From NCBI GenBank assembly GCA_014843695.1, contig CM026400.1, forward strand, positions 18,808,007 to 18,872,006: DNA of 64,000 nucleotides, read 5' to 3'. Both the position numbers and the translations under genes were made by a program. How positions within the stretch are numbered: position 1 is the first letter of the stretch; each line of letters opens with the position of its first letter. The DNA comes from Archivesica marissinica (taxonomy: Eukaryota > Mollusca > Bivalvia > Venerida > Vesicomyidae). Shown piece after piece: positions 25,401 to 40,400 of the stretch. The notes below the pieces were generated by a model. That model was given only the letters and a program-made list of their open reading frames with translations. It did not search any database and was not told the DNA's origin.

Positions 25401-28400
25401 CCGTTGTTCATGTGATAAAGAAATTTTGTGACTTAGTCTATACAAATTTATTTTAGCTTGATTGCGAAACAAGTTCCTTCAACTTATATTAATCACTCTC
25501 GAGACCTCATTCCTGACCTCATTCCTGACCTCATCGCCACGAGGGAGAGAAGAGGCAACGTGGAATTTAAATGCCTTGCCTAAGGGCACAATCGTAACGG
25601 CTCCAGCGGGGCTCGAACTCCGGACCTTTCGCACCTGAAGCGAACGCACATCCACTGCGCCACCACGATTTTGTGACTTGTTTTCATTTAATATAACATT
25701 CATTAATCTCGTCCAAATAAAAGATTATTAAGCTTGACAGAAGCTCGATTAAAACATTTCTTTATACATGTCAACATTAGTTTGCATGCAGTGTACCTGG
25801 GAATGGCCGAGCAAATCTGGGCAGGATATGGTATCGTCTACAGTGCCCATCCTCTCCCGGTCCTCGCCAGTCTATGTCCACAAGTTCCAGAATCTCATCA
25901 AATATGTACTCCGTGAATGTATCCAGGCTTTGTACCGAGAAATTCTGAAAATGATAAATTCTGAAAATAATTATGTCAACATGTTTAGAACCGAGGAATT
26001 TTGAAAAATGATGAAATCTGAAAACAAATCCAGATTTGTTTACCTACAGTAGTGCAAAGAACAACGGGTGCTGCAAAGAACAACTGGTGCTGCAAAGAAC
26101 AACTGGCGGTGCAAAGAACAACTAGTGCTGCAAAGAACAACTGGTGCCACAAAGAACAACTGGTGCTGCAAAGAACAACTAGTGCTGCAAAGAACAACTG
26201 GTGCTACAAAGAACAACTGGTGCTGCAAAGAACAACTAGTGCTGCAAAGAACAATGGGTGCTGTAAAGAACAACTGGTGCTGCAAAGAACAACTGGTGCT
26301 GCAAAGAACAACTGGTGCTGCAAAGAACAACTGATGCTGCAAAGAACAACTGGTACTACAAAGAACAACTAGTGCTGCAAAGAACAACTAGTGCTACAAT
26401 GAACAACTAGTGCTGCAAAGAACAACTGATGCTGCAAAGAACAACTGGTGCTACAAAGAACAACTGGTGCTGCAAAGAACAACTGGTGCTGCAAAGAACA
26501 ACTGGTGCTACAAAGAACAACTGGTGCTGCAAAGAACAACTGGTGCTGCAAAGAAACAACTGGTGCTACAAAGAACAACTTGTGCTGCAAAGAACAACTG
26601 GTGCTGCAAAGAACAACTGGTGCTGCAAAGAACAACTAGTGCTGCAAAGAACAACTAGTGCTGCAAAGAACAACTGGTGCTGCAAAGAACAACTGGTGCT
26701 GCAAAGAACAACTGGTGCTACAAAGAACAACTGGTGCTGCAAAGAACAACTGGTGCTGCAAAGAACAACTAGTGCTGCAAAGAACAATGGGTGCTGTAAA
26801 GAACAACTGGTGCTGCAAAGAACAACTGGTGCTACAAAGAACAACTGGTGCTGCAAAGAACAACTAGTGCTGCAAAGAACAACTGGTGCTGCAAAGAAAC
26901 AACTGGTGCTACAAAGAACAACTAGTGCTACAAAGAACAACTAGTGCTACAAAGAACAACTGGTGCTGCAAAGAACAACTAGTGCTGCAAAGAACAATGG
27001 GTGCTGTAAAGAACAACTGGTGCTGCAAAGAACAACTGGTGCTACAAAGAACAACTGGTGCTGCAAAGAACAACTAGTGCTGCAAAGAACAACTGGTGCT
27101 GCAAAGAAACAACTGGTGCTACAAAGAACAACTAGTGCTGCAAAGAACAACTGGTGCTGCAAAGAACAACTAGTGCTGCAATGAACAACTGGTGCTGCAA
27201 AGAACAACTGGTGCTGCAAAGAACAACTGGTGCTGCAAAGAACAACTAGTGCTACAAAGAACAACTGGTGCTGCAAAGAACAACTAGTGCTGCAAAGAAC
27301 AATGGGTGCTGCACAGAACAACTGGTGCTGCAAAGAACAACTGGTGCTGCAAAGAACAACTGGTGCTGCAAAGAACAACTAGTGCTGCAAAGAACAACTG
27401 GTGCATTTGACGGTTTTCAAAACAATATTGGATCTTTCAAAATTGTCTTAGAAACATTGTAAGTCAGCCATACTATAATTTCTATACAATACAAATAAAG
27501 TCTCTGGCAAACGTCATTCAGCAATCTACTAGACATGCACAGCCTCGTGAAATACTTGCCTAGGCAGTAGATTTGACAAAGTTTCATAATAAAAGCGAAG
27601 TAAATGATGATGACAACAATACCTTGTAACTTTAACAGCAGATTAAAACTTAGACCGTACCTCAGGTACCTGTTCCTCTACTAGATGGATAGTGTAGATT
27701 ATATTGAACCGCATCACTTGGCATTCCGGTAACTGCAATGAAACACGCACATCAATTTACAATTTCCCAATGAAGGAAATTTGCATTACGGATCGATTTC
27801 TATAAACAGCTCATTTTGGCAAATTTAATTTCCAGGATGCACATAGAATTTCATTAGCACCATTTTGGGATATATAGTCGACAGTTAACCAATACTTGGT
27901 GCGTATTGGTGCACCAACCTCCGTAAGAAACTGCCATCTGACAGTTGCATATATCGTCGCTCATATGGGCAACCGGTAGCGACGATAAATAAACATAAAA
28001 CACACACATAATGGAACAAATAGATACTGTTTAAACTAACCTGTCGTCTAACAACAGGTAACCATTAGAATGGTTTTCTTATTTGACATTGGAAAATTTG
28101 CTCTAATGTACCTGATATGACCAATCAGAACATTGCATATTTTTCACCCTCATATTTGTAAACATGCACCAAATATTTACTGAAAATGCATCCTGGCCCC
28201 AAGGTTATAAAACTTTTCTCCAATCTCAAAACTCAGTCTCAAGCGTCCGATTGGTTCAGCTGACAGTAACACTCTGAATCAACCAATCAGACCATTTGAG
28301 CTTGAGATCTGAGAAAAGTTTTATAACCCCGGGGCCTGGGCCTCAATCATACAAGGTGAGGACTAATGAAATTTAATGGTTTTCTTTCTAAAAAATATTG

Positions 28401-31400
28401 TCGGCCATCTTGGAGACAGCATTATGGGATAGGCTTGCCCAGTCTAACTGTCTAATCAGAACAGATGGATCTGTAGTCCAGTGGTAACACGCTGGACTGG
28501 TAATCCAGGGATCGCAGGTTCGATCCCCCATCTGACCATAATAAAATTAACAATCTTTCAGATGGGACATTAAATCGAGGTCTCATGTCGGTGTTTTACA
28601 CCATGCACGTAAACGAACCAGAGGAGACTCTGGAATGGGTCTCTGTCTGTATCATTGCACTATCTTCCAAAAATCTAAAATGACTAATCTCTACAGGAGG
28701 CGTCGCTCATATGGGCAACCGGTAGCGACGATAAATAAACATAAAAACGCACGTCTAATCAGTACAAACCTTGGGTATGGGTTTATGAGAGAAGATAGAG
28801 AAGCCTTCAAACAAATATTCATGCCCGTCAAACATGACCACTGTCGGTCGACTTATCTGAAACAAAAAGAAATTTATTAACAAGCTATACAAAATCAAAC
28901 TAAAGCTATCACTGAAGGTGAAACTAAAGCTATCACTGAAGGTGAAACTAAAGCTATCACTGAAGGTGAAACTAAAGCTATCACTGAAGGTAAAACTAAA
29001 GCTATCACTGAAAGTGGAACTAAAGCTATCACTGAAGGTGAAACTAAAGCTATCACTGAAGGTGAAACTAAAGCTATCACTGAAGGTGAAACTAAAGCTA
29101 TCACTGAAGGTGAAACTAAAGCTATCACTGAAAGTGGAACTAAAGCTATCACTGAAGGTGAAACTAAAGCTATCACTGAAAGTGAAACTAAAGCTATCAC
29201 TGAAGGTGAAACTAAAGCTATCACTGAAGGTGGAACTAAAGCTATCACTGAAGGTGAAACTAAAGCTATCACTGAAGGTGAAACTAAAGCTATCACTGAA
29301 GGTGAAACTAAAGCTATCACTGAAGGTGAAACTAAAGCTATCACTGAAGGTGAAACTAAAGCTATCACTGAAGGTGAAACTAAAGCTATCACTGAAAGTG
29401 GAACTAAAGCTATCACTGAAGGTGAAACTAAAGCTATCACTGAAAGTGGAACTAAAGCTATCACTGAAGGTGAAACTAAAGCTATCACTGAAGGTGAAAC
29501 TAAAGCTATCACTGAAGGTGGAACTAAAGCTATCACTGAAGGTGAAACTAAAGCTATCACTGAAGGTGAAACTAAAGCTATCACTGAAGGTGAAACTAAA
29601 GCTATCACTGAAGGTGAAACTAAAGCTATCACTGAAAGTGGAACTAAAGCTATCACTGAAGGTGAAACTAAAGCTATCACTGAAAGTGGAACTAAAGCTA
29701 TCACTGAAAGTGAAACTAAAGCTATCACTGAAGGTGAAACTAAAGCTATCACTGAAGGTGAAACTAAAGCTATCACTGAAGGTGAAACTAAAGCTATCAC
29801 TGAAGGTGAAACTAAAGCTATCACTGAAAGTGGAACTAAAGCTATCACTGAAGGTGAAACTAAAGCTATCACTGAAAGTGAAACTAAAGCTATCACTGAA
29901 GGTGAAACTAAAGCTATCACTGAAGGTGAAACTAAAGCTATCACTGAAGGTGAAACTAAAGCTATCACTGAAGGTGAAACTAAAGCTATCACTGAAAGTG
30001 GAACTAAAGCTATCACTGAAAGTGAAACTAAAGCTATCACTGAAGGTGAAACTAAAGCTATCACTGAAGGTGAAACTAAAGCTATCACTGAAGGTGAAAC
30101 TAAAGCTATCACTGAAGGTGAAACTAAAGCTATCACTGAAAGTGGAACTAAAGCTATCACTGAAACTGAAACTAAAGCTATCACTGAGGGTGGAACCAAA
30201 GCTATCACTGAAAGTGAAACTAAAGCTATCATTGAAGGTGAAACTAAAGCTATCACTGAATGTGAAACTAAAGCTATCACTGAAGGTGAAACCAAAGCTA
30301 TCACTGAGGGTGGAACCAAAGCTATTACTGAAAGTGAAACTAAAGCTATCATTGAAGGTGAAACTAAAGCAATCACTGAATGTGAAACTAAAGCTATCAC
30401 TTAAGGTGAAACCAAAGCTATCACTGAAGGTGGAACTAAAGCTATCACTGAAGGTGGAACTAAAGATATCACTGAAGGTGAAACTAAAGCTATCACTGAA
30501 GGTAAAACCAAAGCTATCACTGAAGGTGAAACCAAAGCTATCACTGAAGGTGGAACTAAAGATATCACTGAAGATGGAACTAAAGCTATCACTGAAGGTG
30601 AAACCATAACTATCAATGAATGTGAAGCTAAAGCTATAACTAAAGGTGAAACTAAAGCTATCACTTAAGGTGATGCTGTATGGGTACAGTAAAGATAAAA
30701 TGTCAGACATTATCATGATTTGATAATCATAAACTATATGAAGAATTGACATGTGCTGCTGTTGTGCAATCTATTAAGAATAGCCAGATCAGAGCCCAGT
30801 AAACTTTTTGTTGATTTAGTCAAAATATTAGATTTTTTAAGTACCGTTAATCTGAAGTATTTTTGAGCAAAAGAGTTGAACATTTTCTACTTAAATAATT
30901 TGCAGAAACCAAGTGATAAACAACTTACGAGGAAGTTCTTTGCCGGGGACACGGTTATTCTATAATGGTACAGTTTGTCGAGGTTGTTGCTATTTACATC
31001 ACACTGGGGAATGGGCTGAAAAATAACAAGAGGGCAACATGCAGTAATACACGGAGGTGGCATAGAGCATCATAGAGCAAGTTTTAAGTTTAAACTTTAT
31101 TTATTTTACAACAATTGCGAACTTATATTAATCACTCTTGTTGGCGCGGATGAAAGCGTAAATGTGGTCATTCGTGTAGAAGGAAACTGGAGTACCCGGA
31201 GAAAACCCACCTGTCCGATCTGGCGACCACCTCACATTCTTCCCGGTCCGAGGATTGAACCTGGATTGCATTGGTGAGAAGCGAGCATGCTAACCACTGC
31301 GCTAATCGGACAACTGATCAGTTTATAAACTTTATTTAATTTTTTATTTTTGAATTGCCACGGAGCAACCCGTTTATTTGTTTTTTCATATTTACATACA

Positions 31401-34400
31401 CAGAAACATAAATACAATTTCATTACAGTTTAACATTTGATATACTCTTGAAGCACAGCTACAGAGTTTAACATTGTAGAGTTATATCTGTTTATGTAAA
31501 CATAGGAGGATGAGAAACAGAGTACGGTAGAATATAGGAGATAGCACATAAGTAAAAGATAGGTCAATTTAGATCACAGTCTATATACAGCAGAATAGAG
31601 GAGGATAAGTAGAGAGAAGTGAAAATAGAGGACAATTCCAGCCACTGTCATAATTTTACACATATTTACTGCAGTCAACGTATCAAGATATAAACTGATC
31701 ACATTTTTTGTTATGAATACATATATATATATATACAGACGGATATGTAGTCCAGTGGTAACACGCTGGACTGGTAATCCAGGGATCACAGGTTCGATCC
31801 CCCGTCTGACCCTAATACAATTAACAGTCTTTCAGATGGGACGTTAAACCGAGGTCTCGTGTCGGTGCTTTACACCGTGCACGTAAAAGAACCAGAGGAG
31901 ACTCTGGAATGGGTCTCTGTCTGTATCATTGCACTATCCTCCAAAAATCTAAAATGACTAATCTCTTCAGGAGGCGTCGCTCATATGGGCAACCGGTAGC
32001 GACGATAAATAAACGTAAACACACACATTATGAATATATAATTTGAATTTTATCATTGCTATATGTTTCTCTATTTCTTTTCTCTCTTTCAGATAATTTA
32101 TAAAATGAGTAGAGAGAGGAACTTTATTTATTTTACGAAACAAGCAATAAACAACTTGGATTAATCAAAAAAATTCTATTCTTGTTTTTGAAATCGAGTA
32201 TTACACCGAGTATACTAGCCTGGGAACAGGATGAGCGGTCGCTTCAGGTCCGGAGTTTGAGCCCTGCTGGAGCCGTTACAATTGTGCCCTTAGGCAAGGC
32301 ATTTAAATTCCAGGTTGCCTCTTCTCTCTCCCTCAGGAATGAGGTCACAAGAGTGATTAATATAAGTTGTAAGAACTTGTTTTGCAATCGAGCTAAAAAT
32401 ATACACTAAATATATTTTAATACCGAGATCATTATTTGGGCCGTATTGAGTTTCTGATAATATCAAAGCCTGGGGAAACTTGGGGTGTATTCCCGTGTAA
32501 GTATTGATTATCATTAATCCTATTAATAGACCTATTAGCACGCGACTTAATTAATGACGTACTGAATCGAAAGCGAGGCACTGCAATATTGATAAAACTT
32601 TATAATTGGCCGCCATTGTTTACGGGTCAACGGAACGATAAATAGTTTTAAAAAGTACAATGTGCGTCTGATTTGACATATTTACTCAAGATTTAAGTCG
32701 TCCTTACTTCAATTACACCTAATCGACCCGTTACCACTTAAACGTAATAGTTAAAATCCGCCATCTCGTCGATATAACACAGAAAAGGGAAAGTATATGA
32801 TTGCAATGTAAATGAGGCTACGGGAGCATTCGTGTATATTCAGAAATGATCGTGTATAATCGTGCTTGTTCGGAGATTTCCGAAAAGATTCCGTTTCTAT
32901 TTTTAGCGATCGTATCTTGCAGATAAGAGTTGTCGTTCTTCAATCAACACCCTAGAAAATAAGGGTGTAATGTAGGTGGCGCTATGCTCGAAAATTCGAG
33001 TTTCCACAGGCTGTCATTTTGCCAGAAATAAATTGGTGAAAAATCGACAGCAACGACTGTACATGTATTAATATAACCCGTGAGTTGTACAATACCTCTT
33101 CTCCTGGATAGATACTGTGACGGATCCCGAACTTCTTTGCCTTGTTACTACATCTACAAAGCGGACCAAAATTCAACTGAAAATATGGGGAAAAAACAGT
33201 ACATACGAGGGTTGTTCGGGAAGTTTGTAGAATGGCATTCTTTGTAACAATAATGGAGACAATGTGACAAAATTTAGATCAATATCATCTTTAATGTCCA
33301 CACTCGCCTATAAGACGAGTTTTTTACGACAAGAGTATGGCCTCAAAGTGGCGTCCCGTCTTATAAGTGATTGCTAAAAAAAATATTTTTTAAAAAATTG
33401 AAAGATTTTTTTTTTGAAATGTGTTAAATGATATATCCATAATTATGTTTTAGAAAAGAAAACTAAACATTTCTTCAACTTAAAGACAAACATACAATTT
33501 ATACATGGTCTAATGTCCAATTCATCAACCAATCTTATATATTATTATGTTATATTTCGGGATTTACGCCTGCATCAGCACCATTTTGGGCTATATCGCC
33601 GGCGGGCAGTTTACCTAACAACTCCTTTCCTGGGCAGGCTCCAGCGGTTAACCAGTACTTAGGTGCACCAACCTCCGTAAGAAACTGCCAACTTTTTCAT
33701 ATAAATGAGACACGGCCTGAGCGGGGCTCGAACCTGTGACCATCAGTGATGATAGGTTACAGTGGTATACAAGTCAGCGACCGTAACCACTCGACCACCA
33801 ATCTTATATATACGAGAGCATATCAAAACCCACATATTTCAAGTCCAAAGTAGGGGGTCGTCTTATATGCGAGATCGTCTTATAGATGAGTATGGAAGAT
33901 ATTGCATTCTCTCCAAAATGTGCTACATTGGAATATCTAGGAACGTGTAATTTAGTGGTTGCTTACCTCGTTCGGATCGTTGTACCAGATCTCTCCGTGT
34001 AGACGGTACGGATTCTCTTGCTTAAACTTCATTTCTTCCATCCACCATTCCTCAGAGTCGGATTCCTCGGATTCCTCGGACTCCGATGACGATGATGAAT
34101 TGTCATCGTGATTGGCTCCCGCTGAAAATATGACATGCGGATAAAGGCAGGGTTGAGCTTAACCATTGACCTGCGAATCACAACGAACGTAGCCTGTGCA
34201 AAAACAGCAAAGAGCCAGATTAAACGACAAAGAACGTACCGTCTGATCAGGTTCTATGCTGTTTGGATAGTGAAACTAAAACATTTGTCTGAATAACAAA
34301 TAACATAGATCCTGATCAGACGCAGCGGCTGATCAGGATATAATTTGTTTTCCGTCCAATTTATTTGGCAGGTTAAGAAACGTATTGGGAGATATTTTCT

Positions 34401-37400
34401 CCCCCCCGAGCTCTCACTTCTCCCTGCACCCTGCTGGGAGCTAGAGGGAGATATGGGAGAAATAATCTTCCTGAACTGGGTAGAGCTAGAGAAAGGGACA
34501 TAACTAATGTTGCTAGAACTTGTGGCCCGACCAGTTTGCTTTCCTTTAAATTGTATATAATTACGTAAAAATGAATCGAGCAATAAAATATGATTAAACT
34601 AAGAACCAGAGAAACGCATTGGGAGAAATAGTTTCGCTGAGCTGCCTGACTTCTCCCTGCATGGCAGAAGCTAGAGAGTGAATTGGGAACTCCGAGCAGT
34701 ATTGCAGGCACAGACTGATGCCCGGGTAGAACCACTGACCTACCGCAAGTCAGCTAGATAGCTTCCTCACATGAAATAATTCGACACAACTAGTGGGATT
34801 CGAACCTACAGGCGAGTGGTAAGTGAGTTGACGTCAACGACCATAGCCACTCGACTACTCCAAAAACAATTTTATAACAATGTTTTGATTGGTGGGTTAG
34901 GCTGGCATGGTACCCAGTGACCCTATATTTTAGGCCATGCTGAAGATCATGATCAACGTAATGTTTCTCACCGTCACAATGAAGATGTGAGTGTCCCGGA
35001 CCGGCGCCACACTTGTGTTTCCAGTTTGGTTTCTGAACCTTCCGCTCATAGGGTTCTTGCAGTGCCGTCACCATGGCAGCTCGCTGGACAAGTTCACGAT
35101 CAAATCGTTCCTCAAGGTCACGCATACGCTTCGTTGTCACCATGTTACCGGTCTGAAAAAACAAAGAGCTGCCAATAACTTTTCTTTTGTTTTTGGGGTT
35201 TAAAGTCGTACCGAAATCTTAGGTGATATGTCGACTCTCCAGCTATTATTGGTGGAGGAAGAAGAACCCTGGGGTGTCCCTCCAAACATGTACGGACGGA
35301 CAGGCGGTTTGAACCTACAGCGGTGATGGACAAGTGATTTCAAGTCAACGACCATAACCACTCAGCAACCCTGCTGCCCATAATAACACTACATTCAAAC
35401 CTGTGTTAAGCAGCCAGCCAAGGGAATCTTAGAAAGTGGCTGCTTAGCTCAGGTGGCTGCTTAATAGAGGTCAAATGTATAGTAAAACAACATATTGGGA
35501 ATCTGGAAACTGGCTGCTTAATACAGGTTGGCTGCTTAATAGAGGTGACCACTAACACAGGCTTGACTGTATACACTAAATAGTGCTAAGATGGTACATA
35601 TTTATCTCTACAAATGTTAGCCTGGCAAATGTCTATGATTTGACTTTGTGTTAATGTACAGCACCATGCAAGATGTTGAACTTATGGCTGATAGTAAATA
35701 CTTTGGAGGTGGAGGAAGGTGGATAGATGGAGGAAGGGTGAACATACAGAGGAAGGGTGGACAGATGGAGGAAGATGGAGGAAGGGGGATACATGGAGGT
35801 AAGATGGAGGAAGGGGGATAGATGAAGGAAGGTGGATAGATGGAGGAAGGGGGGATAGATGGAGGAAGGGTGAACATACAGAGGAAGGGTGGACAGATGG
35901 AGGAAGACGGAGGAAGGGGGGATACATGGAGGTAAGATGGAGGAAGGGGGATAGATGAAGGAAGGGTAAACATACAGAGGAAGGGGGGATAGATGAAGGA
36001 AGGGTAAACATACAGAGGAAGGGGGGGGTAGATGGAGGAAGGGTAAACATACAGAGGAAGGGGGGGGTAGATGGCGGTAGGGTAAACATACAGAGGAAGG
36101 GGGGGGTAGATGGAGGAAGGGTAAACATACAGAGGAAGGGGGGATAGATGAAGGAAGGGTAAACATACAGAGGAAGGGGGATAGATGGAGGTAGGGTAAA
36201 CATACAGAGGAAGGGGGGGGTAGATGGCGGTAGGGTAAACATAGAGGAAGGGGGGATAGATGGAGAAAAGATGCTTTTGAAGGACAGAACGAATAACTCA
36301 AAGGATACCATACCTTAGGGTCCTTTCTGAAGTATAGATCTGCTGCAGAGCATCTCACCCAGGCTGCAATGGTGGCCTCCGAGTCCGAGTCATCGCCCGT
36401 CACAGCCGGACTGCCACTTCTAATACATTTAGTGGCACTGAAAACAATAGAATCAAATGCTTGGTTATTGATACCAGAGTGCAAACATAATGCTTGGTTA
36501 CAGTTATCAAAATTCACACGTGCAAACATTATGCTTGGTTATTGTTATCAGAAGTCTAACGTGCAATCAATGGCTTGGTTATTGTTATCAGAAGTCTGAC
36601 GTGCAATTAATGGCTTGGTTATTGTTATCAGAAGTCTAACGTGCAATCAATGGCTTGGTTATTGTTATCAGAAGTCTGACGTGCAATTAATGGCTTGGTT
36701 ATTGTTATCAGAAGTCTGACGTGCAATTAATGGCTTGGTTATTGTTATCAGAAGTCTAACGTGCAATCAATGGCTTGGTTATTGTTATCAGAAGTCTGAC
36801 GTGCAATTAATGGCTTGGTTATTGTTATCAGAAGTCTAACGTGCAATCAATGGCTTGGTTATTGTTATCAGAAGTCTGACGTGCAATTAATGGCTTGGTT
36901 ATTGTTATCAGAAGTCTAACGTGCAATCAATGGCTTGGTTATTGTTATCAGAAGTCTGACATGCAATCAAATGCTTGACTATTGTTATCAGAAGTCTGAC
37001 ATGCAATCAGATGCTTGGTTATTGTTATCTGAAGTCTGACATGCAATTAATGGCTTGGTTATTGTTATCAGAAGTCTGACATGCAATCAAATGCTTGGTT
37101 ATTGTTATCAGAAGTCTGACATGCAATAAAATGCTTGGTTATTGTTATCAGAAGTCTGACGTGCAAACAATTGCTCACTATATATTCTACTATATTATTA
37201 TAAAAACGTCTCTGTCATTTGGAAATAGGGAGACAGTTAATGGAGACTACAGATAATGAAAAATGGGCCAGTGATTTATATGTAAACGATACACGTTGTA
37301 CCGCACTCCTATGTACCCTTTCCCCAATAGTGATATGAACCAAGAAACAAAGAGTTCATTCAAGCGACCTACTTTACTGTATGGTGTGGTGGTGTGGTGT

Positions 37401-40400
37401 GGTGGTATGGTGTTGTTTGGTGTGGTATGGTGTGGTATGGTGGTGTGGTGTTGTGGTGGTGTGGTGTGGTGTTGTGTGGTGTTGTTTGGTGTTGTTTGGT
37501 GTGGTGTGGTGTTGTTTGGTGTGGTGTGGTGTATGTATGTCCCATTAATGTCAAACCCCATGTGGAGACCGAGACTACTGGATGGGCACCCGGGCAAAAT
37601 CCCTGACATTCATCATGCCAGTTGGATAGCATCCTTACTTGGAAAGAATTCGACACCGACAGTAGAATACGGATCTACAGCGGTGAGGGGCAAGTGATTT
37701 AAACCAGGATTAGCGCAGTGGTTAGCGCGCTAGCTTCTCACCAATGCGTCCCGGGTTCGATCTTCGAACGATATGTGAGATGATACGGTGGTCGCCAGAT
37801 CGAACAGGTGGGTTTTCTCCGGGTACCTCCCACACGAATGACCACATTTACGCTTTCATCCGCGCCAACGAGAGTGATTAATATAAGTGGTTAAAACTTG
37901 CTTCGCAATAAAGTTTAAACTAACCAGGAGGGATGTAAGTATATATATATTCTCATCGAAATCCAACTAGAACCGTCCCTCTGTATTATAAATATAGTTT
38001 ATCTTGTTATAAATGAAGTTAATACAATATTAATTTTATATGCCAAATATTCATTTTATATGCCAAATATTCATTTTAAAATATTCATTTTATATGCCAA
38101 ATATTCATTTTATATGCCAGATATTCATTTTATATGCCACATATTCATTTTATATGCCAAATATTAAGTTTGTCAAATATTCATTTTATATGCCAAATAT
38201 TCATTTTATATGGCAGATATTCATTTTGTCAAATATTCATTTTATATGCCAAATATTCATTTTATATGCCAAATATTCATTCTGTCAAATATTCATTTTG
38301 TCAAATATTCATTTTATATGCCAAATATTCATTTTATATGCCAAATATTCATTTTGTCAAATATTCATTTTATATGCCAAATATTCATTTTATATGCCAA
38401 ATATTCATTTTATATGCCAGATATTCATTTTATATGCCAAATATTCATTTGGTCAAATATTCATTTTATATGCCAAATATTCATTTTGTCAAATATTCAT
38501 TTTATATGCCAAATATTCATTTTGCCAATTATTTATTTTATATGCCAGATATTCATTTTATATGCCAAATATTCATTTTATATGCCAAATATTCATTGTC
38601 AAATATTCATTTTATATGCTAAATATTCATTTTATATGCCAAATATTCATTTTGTCAAATATTCATTTTATATGCCAAATATTCATTTTGCCAATTATTT
38701 ATTTTATATGCCAGATATTCATTTTATATGCCAAATATTCATTTTATATGCCAAATATTCATTGTCAAATATTCATTTTATATGCCAAATATTCATTTTA
38801 TATGCCAAATATTCATTTTATTGCCAAATATTCATTTTATATGCCAAATATTCATCAAATATTCATTTTATATGCCAGATATTCATTTTATATGCCAAAT
38901 ATTCATTTTATATGCCAAATATTCATTTTATATGCCAAATATTCATTTTGTCAAATATTCATTTTATATGCCAGATATTCATTTTATATGCCAAATATTC
39001 ATTTGGTCAAATATTCATTTTATATGCCAAATATTCATTTTGTCAAATATTCATTTTATATGCCAAATATTCATTTTGCCAATTATTTATTTTATATGCC
39101 AGATATTCATTTTATATGCCAAATATTCATTTTATATGCCAAATATTCATTTTATATGCCAAATATTCATTGTCAAATATTCATTTTATATGCCAAATAT
39201 TCATTTTATATGCCAAATATTCATTTTTTCAAATATTCATTTTATATGCCAAATATTCATCAAATATTCATTTTATATGCCAGATATTCATTTTATATGC
39301 CAAATATTCATTTGGTCAAATATTCATTTTATATGCCAAATATTCATTTTGTCAAATATTCATTTTATATGCCAAATATTCATTTTATATGCCAAATATT
39401 CATTTTATATGCCAGATATTCATTTTATATGCCAAATATTCATTTTATATGCCAAATATTCATTTTGTCAAATATTCATTTTATATGCCAAATATTCATT
39501 TTATATGCCAGATATTCATTTTAAAATATTCATTTTATATGCCAGATATTCATTTTAAAATATTCATTTTATATGCCAATTATTCATTTTATATGCCAAT
39601 TATTCATTTTATATGCCAAATATTCATTTTATATGCCAAATATTCATTTTGCCAAATATTCATTTTATATGCCAAATATTCATTTTATATGCCAAATCAT
39701 TACTACGAGATGATATATATGAAACATATAAAATACTGTTTGTGGTCTGCCATTACTAACAGACTTATCTGTAGTCCAGCACGTTGGACCGGTAATCGAG
39801 TGATCACAGGTTCGATCCCCCATCTGACAATAAGAAAATTAGCTGTCTTTCAGATGGGACGTTAAACCGAGGTCTTGTGTCGGTGCTGTACGTCGTGCAT
39901 GTAAAAGAACCAGAAGAGACTCTGGAATCGGTCTCTTGTCTGTATCATTGCACTATCCTCCATAATCTAAAATGACTAATCTGTTCAGGAGGCGTCGCTC
40001 ATATGGGCAAACGGTAGCGACGATAAATAAACTAAAAACACAACACGCCATTGCTCTAGAAAATACTACAGTTTATGTGCATGAACTGGAATACCTGACA
40101 TCATTTGGTCCTGGTTCCCAAATCCTTCTTCGCTTGTTTTCCGGTTCCTCTCTTTCTGGTTCCTGTCTTCCTGGTTTTGTTCCGGCTTCATGTCTATTCA
40201 TTGACCTTGCTCTTTTGAAATTCTGCGCACCAGATGACCTTTCGTGTGCTTGCCTGGTTACATTAAATCTATTGTTTGAAATAAACACAATTGAAATAAA
40301 CATCATTGAAATAAACACAATTGAAATAAACACCATTGAAATAAACATCATTGAAATAAACACAATTGAAATAAACACAATTGAAATAAACATCATTGAA

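Noticed and set aside
28755..30752. 665-codon minus-strand ORF (Ser/Phe repeats) as a silk- or adhesive-like gene
   Set aside because: The 24-bp array is open in several frames on both strands, and the C-terminal part is drosha exon 12 plus its intron flank.
38040..39865. 494- and 551-codon ORFs of YSFYMPNIHF repeats
   Set aside because: 20-bp AT-rich array; three open plus-strand frames encode similar repeats, as expected for a stop-free repeat with a period not divisible by three.
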